Assembly (NCBI GenBank): GCA_934295165.1
Contig: CAKRAT010000059.1
Coordinates: forward strand, 1 to 12,823
Direction: 5' to 3'
Length of the DNA: 12,823 bases
Source of the DNA: an uncultured Dorea sp.
GTDB lineage: Bacteria > Bacillota > Clostridia > Lachnospirales > Lachnospiraceae
How positions within the stretch are numbered: the first letter of the stretch is position 1; each line of letters opens with the position of its first letter. Positions 5,172 through 12,329 of this stretch are shown piece by piece. Position numbers and translations under genes: made by a program. The notes beneath the pieces were generated by a model. That model saw nothing but the letters and a program-made list of their open reading frames with translations, did not search any database and was not told the DNA's origin.

Positions 5172-7415
5172 ATGGGACATACTATCAGCCGGAAGAGCAT
5201 AAAGAAAATCATTACTATACTGACGGCTGCGGTCCTGATACTGCTGCCCGTGGGTGGGAGTATCAGGGAGGTGCATGCCGAGGGAGAAGAGGCGTTGGAT
5301 TCGGGCATGTCTCTGGAGCATGAAAAGACAGTAACAGAGAATGCAGACGGAACCTACGATCTGAAATTAACAGTAAAAGGAAAAGTAAACAGCGAGTCTT
5401 CGAAAGCGCCACTGGATGTCATCTATGTATTAGACAGATCCGGAAGTATGGCTTATCCGATGGATCGTGACAGTCAGAATAACTGGGAAAATAACGGGGA
5501 AAGAAGGAATGCGGCAAGTCAGGCAATCAACAGCATGACGAATACGCTGGCAGCTAATGAGAATCTGGATGTCAGATTTGCGCTTGTGACGTTCAGTGGA
5601 AATAAGAGTGACGGATGGCCTGGTGGGTATGAGGATGCGGCATGGAATGATGCAAAGATTGCTGTGAACTGGACGAACCGGGTATCTGCAATCACGAATC
5701 AGACTTCTCCGAAATCGGATGGTGGAACCAATTATCAGGCCGGGGTCAGAAGTGCGAAAGAACTGTTGAATGGAAAAAGACAGAATGCCAAGACAGCAGT
5801 GATTTTTGTATCTGATGGAAATCCAACTTATCGGTATAACGAAAGTGGTTATACAGAAGGCGATGGAGACAGCGATGGAGATGGAAAGAGTCTGAAAGCA
5901 GGAAAAGATGCAGTCGCTGATATGCAGACTGATTACTTTTTCACTGTCGGTGTAGGAGCGAAAGGAAATTACCAAAAACTTACCGAGTTTGCTAATGCGG
6001 CGGTGAAAGCCGGAACACATGCATTTTATGCCGGAACAACACTGGATAATCTGAAAAAAGCATTTGATGATATTCAGGGACAGATCACAGAACTGGCATG
6101 TACAAACGTCACAATTTCCGATCCGCTGAGTGAGAATGTAGAGATGGTGAAGGGTGCAGACGGAAATATCCTTGCACCACAGGTGCAGATCTTTAACGCA
6201 TCTGGAAATAGGGTTAATGCATCAGGACTTGGAATCACGGCTTCTTATGATGCTGCAACAGGGTCTGTTAAATTGCAGTTCCCGGCAGATTATAAATTGC
6301 AGGAAGGCTATGCCTATGAGGTTGTTGCCAAGATCCAGCCAACAGAAACTGCATATGAAAAATACCGGACATCGGGCTACACAGACCAGGCAGATATAGG
6401 AACCGGAACATATGCAGGAGACACCGGATTCTATTCGAACCAGAATGATAATGCAGTATTGACATACGAATATGGTGGACAGAATTATACAGAACGTTAC
6501 AAGAAACCGGTCGTAAAAGTGCATCCAGGCAACTTAAAGATTTCGAAATCCATTACAGGATTGGAAGATAACCCGGAAGCATTGCAGAAAGTGATTCAGA
6601 ATTTGTCCTTTACCTGTGTAATGACAAAGCCGGATGGAAAAACAGAGACAAAAGAACTGAAGCTGAATACAGACGGACTGGTATGGAATGCAGTAAATAG
6701 TGCATACGAATATACATTTACCAATCTGACACCGGGAACAATGTATGAGGTAAATGAAAACGATGCTTCACTGGGAGGATATGATCTAACAGTAACACCA
6801 GACACAAAGGAAGTATCCGGACAGATTGCAAGAAGTACAACTTCAGAGGCAGAATTCGTTAACAAGTATATCCGGAGTGACCGTGTACTGACGATTGAGA
6901 AAAGAGTTGGCGGCAATATGGGAGACCGTACTCATGCATTTCAGTTCCGCATGCAGACAAAGCTGAATGGGAATGTCTACACAGGCGGGATCAGCTATGT
7001 GAAATATGACGCTCAGGGGAATCCACTCAGTGAGGAAGAATTAAAAGATGCCGTTACAGTGGAAAATGGTGTCTACACATTTCGGTTGAAGCATATGGAA
7101 AAAATAGAGATGACCATTCCGCATGGTGTAGAGTATACCGTTTCTGAAGAGCCGGAAGATTATGACGTGCAGATTACAAAGAAAGTTTCTGAACAAGATG
7201 ACAAGAAACTGGACAATGGTAAAAAAGAACTTTCGGATATTTTATCAGAAAATACGGATCTGACATTTACAAATACCAAAGAAGTACAGCCGGCAACCGG
7301 AATCCGGCAGACTTCGGTTCCGTATATGGTTATGACAGGTGCGGCATTTGGAATGCTGGCATTTTTCGGACTGGTATACGGAATACGCAAATGGGGAGAT
7401 CCGGCAGAAGAATAA
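5172..7415 (+). CDS. VWA-domain pilus tip adhesin with LPXTG-like anchor
   Basis: This 747-residue surface protein is the first gene of the pilus operon. A signal peptide (basic SRKSIKK, hydrophobic core, cleavage near VHA-EG) is followed by a von Willebrand A domain (~80-320) with a complete MIDAS: DRSGS (Asp88, Ser90, Ser92), Thr186 and Asp215. An Asp-rich loop GDGDSDGDGK (231-239) resembles a calcium loop. Two pilin-type domains follow, each with a likely Lys-Glu-Asn isopeptide set: Lys459/Glu529/Asn564 and Lys577/Glu659/Asn701. The C-terminus has QPATG (706-710), a hydrophobic span and a basic/charged tail, i.e. a sorting signal. GGAGGAG at 5161-5167 places the start at 5172; the in-frame ATG at 5118 has no ribosome binding site and would put 18 polar residues before the signal peptide. 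It probably binds host matrix or cells in a metal-dependent way. The ligand is unknown. Confidence 0.9.
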   Translation: MGHTISRKSIKKIITILTAAVLILLPVGGSIREVHAEGEEALDSGMSLEHEKTVTENADGTYDLKLTVKGKVNSESSKAPLDVIYVLDRSGSMAYPMDRDSQNNWENNGERRNAASQAINSMTNTLAANENLDVRFALVTFSGNKSDGWPGGYEDAAWNDAKIAVNWTNRVSAITNQTSPKSDGGTNYQAGVRSAKELLNGKRQNAKTAVIFVSDGNPTYRYNESGYTEGDGDSDGDGKSLKAGKDAVADMQTDYFFTVGVGAKGNYQKLTEFANAAVKAGTHAFYAGTTLDNLKKAFDDIQGQITELACTNVTISDPLSENVEMVKGADGNILAPQVQIFNASGNRVNASGLGITASYDAATGSVKLQFPADYKLQEGYAYEVVAKIQPTETAYEKYRTSGYTDQADIGTGTYAGDTGFYSNQNDNAVLTYEYGGQNYTERYKKPVVKVHPGNLKISKSITGLEDNPEALQKVIQNLSFTCVMTKPDGKTETKELKLNTDGLVWNAVNSAYEYTFTNLTPGTMYEVNENDASLGGYDLTVTPDTKEVSGQIARSTTSEAEFVNKYIRSDRVLTIEKRVGGNMGDRTHAFQFRMQTKLNGNVYTGGISYVKYDAQGNPLSEEELKDAVTVENGVYTFRLKHMEKIEMTIPHGVEYTVSEEPEDYDVQITKKVSEQDDKKLDNGKKELSDILSENTDLTFTNTKEVQPATGIRQTSVPYMVMTGAAFGMLAFFGLVYGIRKWGDPAEE

Positions 7416-7434
7416 CATCTGACAAGGAGCATAT

Positions 7435-7929
7435 ATGAAAGAGAAAAGAGAGATCATACTGTTCTTTACCCGGTTACTCATGCTGGTAGTGATGCTGGCA
7501 GTCATGTTTGGTGTGATTTTTGGAATGACATCTGCAAAAAATCAGGATATGTCCCCGAAAATATGTGCCGGAGATCTTCTCTTGTATTACAGACTGGAGC
7601 AGAAGTATTCAGATCAGGATGTTGTTGTGTTCCAGAAAGAGGGGACATTGTATACAGGACGTATTGTGGCAAGAGAGAAAGATAAGGTAGAGATTACAGA
7701 CAAAAATGAATTGAAGATTAACGGAAGCATTGTAAATGAGCCGGATATTTTTTATAAGACACCGGCCTATATGGATGGCATATCCTACCCGGTGAAAGTA
7801 AAGAAAGATCAGTATTTCATTCTGTGCGATTTCCGCGAAGGTGCAAAAGACAGCAGATACTTTGGTGCGGTCAGTGCAAAGGACATAAAGGGGAGAGTGA
7901 TCACTGTCCTTCGCAGATCGGACCTGTAA
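7435..7929 (+). CDS. SipA-like, catalytically inactive signal peptidase I homologue (pilus assembly factor)
   Basis: This 164-residue protein has one N-terminal membrane segment (~7-31) and an S26 signal peptidase fold outside the cell. Family boxes are recognisable: DMSPKICAGD (residues 38-47) aligns with the SMxPTLxxGD box, YTGRIVA with the lysine box, and KDSRYFG with the DSRxxG box. The catalytic Ser is Asp38 and the catalytic Lys is Gly75, so normal proteolysis is not expected. Streptococcal SipA (LepA) proteins of FCT pilus islands lack the Ser/Lys dyad in the same way and are needed for pilus polymerisation. The position between tip and backbone genes is also the FCT order. It starts 19 bp after the tip gene, with AAGGAG at 7424-7429. 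Automatic annotation as an active signal peptidase I would be misleading. Confidence 0.88.
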   Translation: MKEKREIILFFTRLLMLVVMLAVMFGVIFGMTSAKNQDMSPKICAGDLLLYYRLEQKYSDQDVVVFQKEGTLYTGRIVAREKDKVEITDKNELKINGSIVNEPDIFYKTPAYMDGISYPVKVKKDQYFILCDFREGAKDSRYFGAVSAKDIKGRVITVLRRSDL

Positions 7930-7974
7930 AATCAGAGACATAATTGCAAAGCATGGGAAAAGAAAGGGAAAGAA

Positions 7975-9093
7975 ATGATGGAAAAAAGAATGTTAAAAAA
8001 AGTATCCACTGTTACAGCAGCAGGAATAATGATGACGGCAATGCTTGGAATGCAGGTATCAGCAGCAGAAAATTCAGGTACCGAGGCTGCAGCTAAGAAA
8101 AATCCGACGATTACAAAACAGATTAAGAAAGAAAGTAATATATATGCACCGAAGACAACATTTCAATTTACAATTGCACCGGGAACAGCAGTGCCGGCCG
8201 GCAACGGAAATGATGCTGTTTATGCAGGACCGGAAGGGGGAGCAGTTCTGGAAACAGGAGTGATCGCCTCAACACCTGCAGACAGTGATGTCGGGGAGAC
8301 AACAATTACAGCGGGAACGACGAATATCAAGGTTAATGAGTCTGTATTTACAACAGGAGCAAATGCAAAACCTGGAATCTTCCGTTATGTAGTAAGTGAG
8401 GTTGCAGCGGACAGTGACGGAAATGCGTATGAGGGTGTTGCTTACTCCACAGAACAGAAGTATTTTGATGTGTATGTAACATCTGATGATGATGGAAATC
8501 TGGAAGTCAGCTCTTATATGTTTGTAGATAAGGATGATTCGAAGTCGAAGGATGGGGGCATTTTCACGAATGATTACAGCAGTAAGCATGATGCTTTGAA
8601 AGATCTGACCGTAAAGAAAGAGGTTACCGGTAATCAGGGAAATCGTAACAAAGAGTTTACATTTACGATAATGGTAAAGGGTGCAGAAGGAGAGCAGTAT
8701 TATGTAACATTTTCAGATGGAACAGATCCGATCACACTGGTGTCGGGAGAGTCGCAGACAATCACATTAAAGGATGATGAGACAGCAAAGATCTGGGGAT
8801 TGTCAGAGACAGATAAATATACAATAACAGAGGCAAGTTATGCAGATGATGGCTATACAACAACCATTGATAATGAAGAAAAATTGACAGTAACCGGAAC
8901 AATTACGACCGGTGCAGGAACAAACGCAGAGAATGGTGACAAGAAGATCACAGTTGTAAACGATAAAACAACGAATTCACCAACTGGAATCTTCCTCCAT
9001 GTCGCACCATATATTGCATTGATCGGTGCAGCAATTGCATCCAGCCTTCTGTTCTTCAGAAGAAAACGGGTAAAAGATATGGATATTGACTAA
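7975..9093 (+). CDS. Major (backbone) pilin, FctA/Spy0128-type, two isopeptide domains
   Basis: This 372-residue secreted protein should form the polymerised pilus shaft. The signal peptide ends near VSA-AEN (~residue 31). Domain 1 (~40-203) is FctA/Spy0128-like, with FQFTIAPG, YVVSEV and IFTNDY; the likely intramolecular isopeptide set is Lys48/Glu142/Asn199. Domain 2 (~210-332), LTVKKEVTGNQGNRNKEFTF, repeats the pattern with Lys215/Glu286/Asn329 and resembles the last domain of the tip protein. The sorting signal is NSPTG (334-338) with a hydrophobic span and the tail FRRKRVKDMDID. The polymerising lysine cannot be assigned; lysines around the interdomain linker (Lys204, Lys209) are candidates. 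The start may be ATG 7975 or 7978, both served by AAAGGGA at 7963-7969. It lies 45 bp after the SipA-like gene in the same operon. Confidence 0.9.
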   Translation: MMEKRMLKKVSTVTAAGIMMTAMLGMQVSAAENSGTEAAAKKNPTITKQIKKESNIYAPKTTFQFTIAPGTAVPAGNGNDAVYAGPEGGAVLETGVIASTPADSDVGETTITAGTTNIKVNESVFTTGANAKPGIFRYVVSEVAADSDGNAYEGVAYSTEQKYFDVYVTSDDDGNLEVSSYMFVDKDDSKSKDGGIFTNDYSSKHDALKDLTVKKEVTGNQGNRNKEFTFTIMVKGAEGEQYYVTFSDGTDPITLVSGESQTITLKDDETAKIWGLSETDKYTITEASYADDGYTTTIDNEEKLTVTGTITTGAGTNAENGDKKITVVNDKTTNSPTGIFLHVAPYIALIGAAIASSLLFFRRKRVKDMDID

Positions 9094-9150
9094 TCCAGTG
9101 GACGAAAAATAGAAGGTATAAGAAAGCATTAGGAGAGAGGAAGTGGCGGA

Positions 9151-9888
9151 ATGAAAAAGGCGGCGATGGCAGCAAGAGTGGGCAATCGGATACTCAGTAT
9201 CATGGCAGGAATCCTGATCCTTCTGATGCTTTCTTATGGAGTGTATTCGTTATGGGATATCTATAAGATCTATGCAGGTTCATTTGCGGACGAAGAGTTA
9301 TTGAAGTTCCGTCCGAACGGTGACGGAGAAGATAATCCGACGCTGGAGGATCTGAAAAAATTGAATCCGGACGTGAAAGCGTGGATTCAGGTGCCAAAGA
9401 CCAATATTGATTATCCGGTGGTACAGGGACAGGATGATATGGAATATATTAATAAGAATGTATACGGAGAGTTCGAACTGTCCGGAGCAATCTTTCTGTC
9501 ATGCCTGAATAAGGATGATTTCTCTGATCCATATAATCTGGTCTATGGACACAACATGAAAAATGGCGGGATGTTCGCAGATGTGGCAGATTTCACGAAT
9601 AAGGAATATTTTGAGACGCATAAAAAAGGAAAACTTTATCTGCCGGATGCGACAAGAAAGATACAGTTCTTTGCCTGTATGAAAGTAACTGCTGCGGATG
9701 CGAAAATCTATCATCCAGACGGTTACCGCAGGGAGAATCTGGATGATCTGCTGGATTATATACGGGCGGATGCAATTCGGTATCGTGATGCGAAGATGTC
9801 GGGTGAGGATTCTCTGATTGCATTATCGACATGCTCGGAGGCAGAGACAAATGGACGTGTCGTTTTGATTGGAAAATTAGAAAAATAG
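9151..9888 (+). CDS. Class B sortase (pilus polymerase/transpeptidase)
   Basis: This 245-residue membrane-anchored transpeptidase should cleave the sorting signals of the adjacent surface proteins and join them to each other or to peptidoglycan. An N-terminal transmembrane segment (~13-38) precedes the sortase domain. The catalytic residues are present: His134 in VYGHNMKNGGMF, Cys228 in LSTC and Arg236 in NGRVVLIGK. The start of the domain, NPDVKAWIQVPKTNIDYPVVQG, and the YGHNM-x-NGGMF motif are typical of class B rather than class C, the usual pilus class. FCT-3 islands of group A streptococci also use a class B-type pilus sortase, and the gene is placed between backbone and basal pilins as there. 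AGGAGAGAGG at 9131-9140 precedes ATG 9151. It is the only sortase in the window, so a housekeeping enzyme elsewhere may do the final wall anchoring. Confidence 0.93.
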   Translation: MKKAAMAARVGNRILSIMAGILILLMLSYGVYSLWDIYKIYAGSFADEELLKFRPNGDGEDNPTLEDLKKLNPDVKAWIQVPKTNIDYPVVQGQDDMEYINKNVYGEFELSGAIFLSCLNKDDFSDPYNLVYGHNMKNGGMFADVADFTNKEYFETHKKGKLYLPDATRKIQFFACMKVTAADAKIYHPDGYRRENLDDLLDYIRADAIRYRDAKMSGEDSLIALSTCSEAETNGRVVLIGKLEK

Positions 9889-9936
9889 TATGAAAATCGG
9901 TCAAATGAGAAAAGATACGGGGAAGAGGAGAAGGAG

Positions 9937-10569
9937 GTGGCAGAAGAAACAGTGAAAATTCTAAGATATAGAAGTGTAAAGAAAATAGCAGCAGCGGTCG
10001 TAATATTATTTACGTGGATAGGCAGTACAATGGCGGTTCCTGTGTATGCCGGAACACCGAATGTGGAGATCAAGATTCCAATAAGTGTACAAGGGGCAGC
10101 AGGAGCGGTTGTACTGGAGCCGGAGGGAACAGATACACCAGTGCCTGAGCAGACGGAACTTCAGCTTGGAAAAGATGAGAAGCAAAGCTTCGGACCGATT
10201 TGCTATGAAGAACCGGAAGATTATCATTATAAGATATATCAGAAGTCCGGGAATGTGGCAGATGTTACCTATGATATGGCAGTGTACGATGTGACGGTAC
10301 GGGTAACCAGTACAGATGCAGGTGAACTGGAGGCTGTGGTCTGGTGTGAAAAAGAAGGAACGGGAGGAAAATCAGATGAGATCCTATTTAAGAATCCGGT
10401 AAAAGAACAGATGTCAGAGATAATTCCGACGGAGAAAACAACTATTTACCGAAACCATCCAGTTAAGACAGGAGATGTAGCTCCGATTGCAGTTCTGACG
10501 GCACTGTCCGGTATATCGGCCGGAGTGCTGACTGCAGTAGAGAGATGGAAGAGGAAAAAAGAAGATTAG
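9937..10569 (+). CDS. Minor basal/anchor pilin, FctB-position, single FctA-like domain
   Basis: This 210-residue secreted protein closes the pilus operon. The signal peptide (KKIAAAVVILFTWIG...) ends near VYA-GT (~residue 38). One Spy0128-like domain (~40-155) is recognisable from FGPICYEEPEDYHYKIYQ and TYDMAVYDVTVRVT. Lys46 (EIKIP) and Asn153 (FKNP) stand at the isopeptide positions, but the bridging Glu position appears to be Gln102 (KIYQ), so a bond may not form. The sorting signal PVKTG (175-179) is followed by Asp180, a hydrophobic span and ERWKRKKED. Small size, last position and a sorting motif unlike that of the backbone fit the pilus base that is attached to the wall. The start is GTG 9937, with GAGGAG at 9925-9930; a second GTG at 9952, after AAGGAGG at 9931-9937, is possible. 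Confidence 0.85.
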   Translation: MAEETVKILRYRSVKKIAAAVVILFTWIGSTMAVPVYAGTPNVEIKIPISVQGAAGAVVLEPEGTDTPVPEQTELQLGKDEKQSFGPICYEEPEDYHYKIYQKSGNVADVTYDMAVYDVTVRVTSTDAGELEAVVWCEKEGTGGKSDEILFKNPVKEQMSEIIPTEKTTIYRNHPVKTGDVAPIAVLTALSGISAGVLTAVERWKRKKED

Positions 10570-10578
10570 GGAGTTGGA

Positions 10579-10620
10579 GAAAAGAGCAGGTCAGGCAGGA
10601 GTGCAGGATCTGTTCTTTTC
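10579..10620 (+). terminator. Possible terminator of the pilus operon
   Basis: GAAAAGAGCAG (10579-10589) pairs with CTGTTCTTTTC (10610-10620), with one G-T wobble and a 20-nt loop. The T-rich tract is part of the stem rather than after it, so this is a weaker call. It starts 10 bp after the last pilus gene. Confidence 0.5.
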
Positions 10621-10749
10621 GTACGTGATTATAGCTGTTAAAAAACGGAAAAATATGCACAAAGTATACAATGAACGCAGCCTCTTGTGATTTTGAACAA
10701 AAGAAAATAGCGGCTTTTATAACATATGCTGAAATGCCAAAAAAACCTA
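10621..10749 (+). other. Non-coding spacer between pilus operon and dicarboxylate operon
   Basis: No gene is visible. An AAAGTATACAAT stretch (10661-10672) has a GTATAC core that could be a regulator half-site. Otherwise the spacer is AT-rich sequence leading into the permease promoter. I see no repeat shared with the other side of the pilus operon. Confidence 0.4.
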
Positions 10750-10800
10750 TTGACATTTTTCTCATTAAGGAGTATTTTATAATCGAGATTTGGATACAAA
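10750..10800 (+). promoter_or_regulatory. Permease promoter with candidate GntR operator
   Basis: A perfect TTGACA (10750-10755), a 17-bp spacer and TATTTT (10773-10778) form the promoter; a nearby TATAAT (10778-10783) has too long a spacer. The near-palindrome TTTGGATACAAA (10789-10800) lies just downstream of the expected start site, a classic repressor position. It shares TTTGGATACA with the gntR promoter. A partial inverted copy, GTATCCG, lies at 10846-10852. The same 12-mer also occurs inside the permease gene (11467-11478), so chance occurrence cannot be excluded. Confidence 0.6.
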
Positions 10801-10890
10801 ATCAAATATCATATATCAAAAATCAAATGTGAAAAACAAGAATACGTATCCGAGAAAATCGAACGAAATAATTACAAGGAGGTAATGAAG

Positions 10891-12159
10891 ATGAGTCAGA
10901 TAACAATTACATTACTGTTTCTGGCATTTGCAATCATCATGTTCATGCTTGAAAAGATTCCGCTTGGGGTAACATCGATGATTGTCTGTGTAGGACTGGT
11001 AGTCACAGGGGTTTTGGACTGGCAGATTGCATTCTCGGGATTCATCGACAGCAATGTAATCTTATTTGTTGCAATGTTCATTGTCGGTGGGGCACTTTTT
11101 GAGACGGGGATGGCCAACAAGATTGGAGGAGTGGTTACACATTTCGCCAAGACAGAGAGGCAGCTTATCGTAGCGATCATGGTGATCGTCGGAGTGATGA
11201 GCGGTTTCCTTTCCAACACAGGAACAGCCGCAATCCTGATTCCGGTAGTCATCGGTATCGCCGCAAAATCAGGATATTCAAGATCAAGACTGTTAATGCC
11301 GCTGGTATTCGCAGCAGCCATGGGAGGTAACCTTTCACTAATCGGTGCACCTGGTAACATGATCGCACAGTCATCTATGGAGAAGATCGGATTGAAATTC
11401 GGATTCTTCGATTATGCGAAAGTAGGACTTCCGATTTTGATCGTAGGAATTATTTTCTTCGCACTGTTTGGATACAAATTCCTGCCGGATAAAGTGGACA
11501 CAAGCAGTGAGGGAATCTTCGATGAGACAAAAGATTTCAGCAATGTTCCAAAGTGGAAACAGAACCTTTCACTGATCATCCTGTTATTAACACTTCTGGG
11601 AATGATCTTTGAAGAACAGATTGGTATTAAGTTATGTGTCATAGGATGTGTGGGAGCACTTGCACTGATCGTTACAGGTGTTATCAGTGAGAAAGACGCA
11701 CTTCTTTCCATCGACTTGAAGACGATCTTCTTATTCGGAGGTACGCTTTCCCTTGCGTCTGCACTGGAAGCAACCGGTGCCGGAGAACTGATCGCAGATA
11801 AAGTAATCGGAATGCTGGGAGATAACCCTTCACCATACATATTAACATTTGTAATCTTCATGCTCTGCTGTATCATGACAAACTTTATGTCAAACACAGC
11901 AACCACAGCACTGATGGCTCCGATCGGAGTATCCATCGCACAGGGCATGGGTGCAGATCCAAGTGCCGTACTGATGGCATGTGTAATCGGAGGCTCCTGT
12001 GCATTTGCAACACCAATCGGAATGCCGGCCAACACCATGGTAGTAACAGCAGGAGGATATACGTTCAAGGATTATGCGAAAGCAGGAATTCCTATGATCG
12101 TAGTAGCAACCATTGTAAGTATGATCTTGCTTCCAATCTTCTATCCATTCTTCCCATAA
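10891..12159 (+). CDS. SLC13/DASS-family carboxylate permease (probable tartrate or C4-dicarboxylate)
   Basis: This ~422-residue inner membrane transporter has about 11 hydrophobic helices. The two substrate/ion-binding SNT signatures of the divalent-anion:Na+ symporter family are visible as SNTGTAAILIPV (~residues 110-121) and SNTATTALMAPI near residue 336. Each lies in one half of the inverted repeat fold. A GNLSLIGAPGNMI segment follows the first. The family carries di- and tricarboxylates. Because the next gene encodes a tartrate dehydratase-like subunit, tartrate, malate or succinate is the likely cargo, perhaps by exchange. Two in-frame ATGs exist (10885 and 10891). GGAGG at 10878-10882 is 2 nt from the first and 8 nt from the second, so 10891 is chosen. 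It carries its own promoter with a candidate GntR site. Confidence 0.88.
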   Translation: MSQITITLLFLAFAIIMFMLEKIPLGVTSMIVCVGLVVTGVLDWQIAFSGFIDSNVILFVAMFIVGGALFETGMANKIGGVVTHFAKTERQLIVAIMVIVGVMSGFLSNTGTAAILIPVVIGIAAKSGYSRSRLLMPLVFAAAMGGNLSLIGAPGNMIAQSSMEKIGLKFGFFDYAKVGLPILIVGIIFFALFGYKFLPDKVDTSSEGIFDETKDFSNVPKWKQNLSLIILLLTLLGMIFEEQIGIKLCVIGCVGALALIVTGVISEKDALLSIDLKTIFLFGGTLSLASALEATGAGELIADKVIGMLGDNPSPYILTFVIFMLCCIMTNFMSNTATTALMAPIGVSIAQGMGADPSAVLMACVIGGSCAFATPIGMPANTMVVTAGGYTFKDYAKAGIPMIVVATIVSMILLPIFYPFFP

Positions 12160-12223
12160 ACATAAAGGAAGTATTTGACCTCTAATCTCCACGAAAACGG
12201 AAGATGTAAGCAGACATACCTCT

Positions 12224-12275
12224 CATGGCAGTGCACAGTGAAAGTTTTCGCTGTCTTTGACTGGACACTGTCGTG
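12224..12275 (+). promoter_or_regulatory. Imperfect 21-bp inverted repeat between permease and ttdA
   Basis: The arms 12224-12244 (core CAGTGCACAGTGAAAG) and 12255-12275 (core CTTTGACTGGACACTG) pair with three mismatches and two G-T wobbles around a 10-nt loop. There is no T-tract after it, so it does not look like a terminator. It could be an RNA hairpin that sets relative expression of the two genes. It could instead be a DNA operator, because the right arm covers the -35 of the predicted ttdA promoter. Confidence 0.6.
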
Positions 12276-12285
12276 GGAATATAGA
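12257..12285 (+). promoter_or_regulatory. Predicted internal promoter for the tartrate dehydratase gene
   Basis: TTGACT (12257-12262), a 17-bp spacer and TATAGA (12280-12285) match the sigma-A consensus at 5/6 and 4/6. A transcript starting near 12292 would include the AAGGAGG ribosome binding site at 12315-12321. It may add to read-through from the permease promoter. Confidence 0.5.
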
Positions 12286-12329
12286 TAGGAACTAAAAAAT
12301 TTTAATAGAATTTCAAGGAGGATATGAAA

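Noticed and set aside
5430..6020. 196-residue reverse-strand frame opposite the VWA domain
   Set aside because: The + strand encodes an intact MIDAS domain here; the reverse frame is Ser/Ile/Arg-rich shadow sequence.
7435..7929. Active signal peptidase I
   Set aside because: The catalytic Ser and Lys positions are Asp38 and Gly75, so it is called a SipA-like inactive homologue.
11412..12068. 218-residue reverse-strand frame opposite the permease
   Set aside because: It is a shadow of a strongly supported membrane protein gene, with no ribosome binding site or family resemblance.
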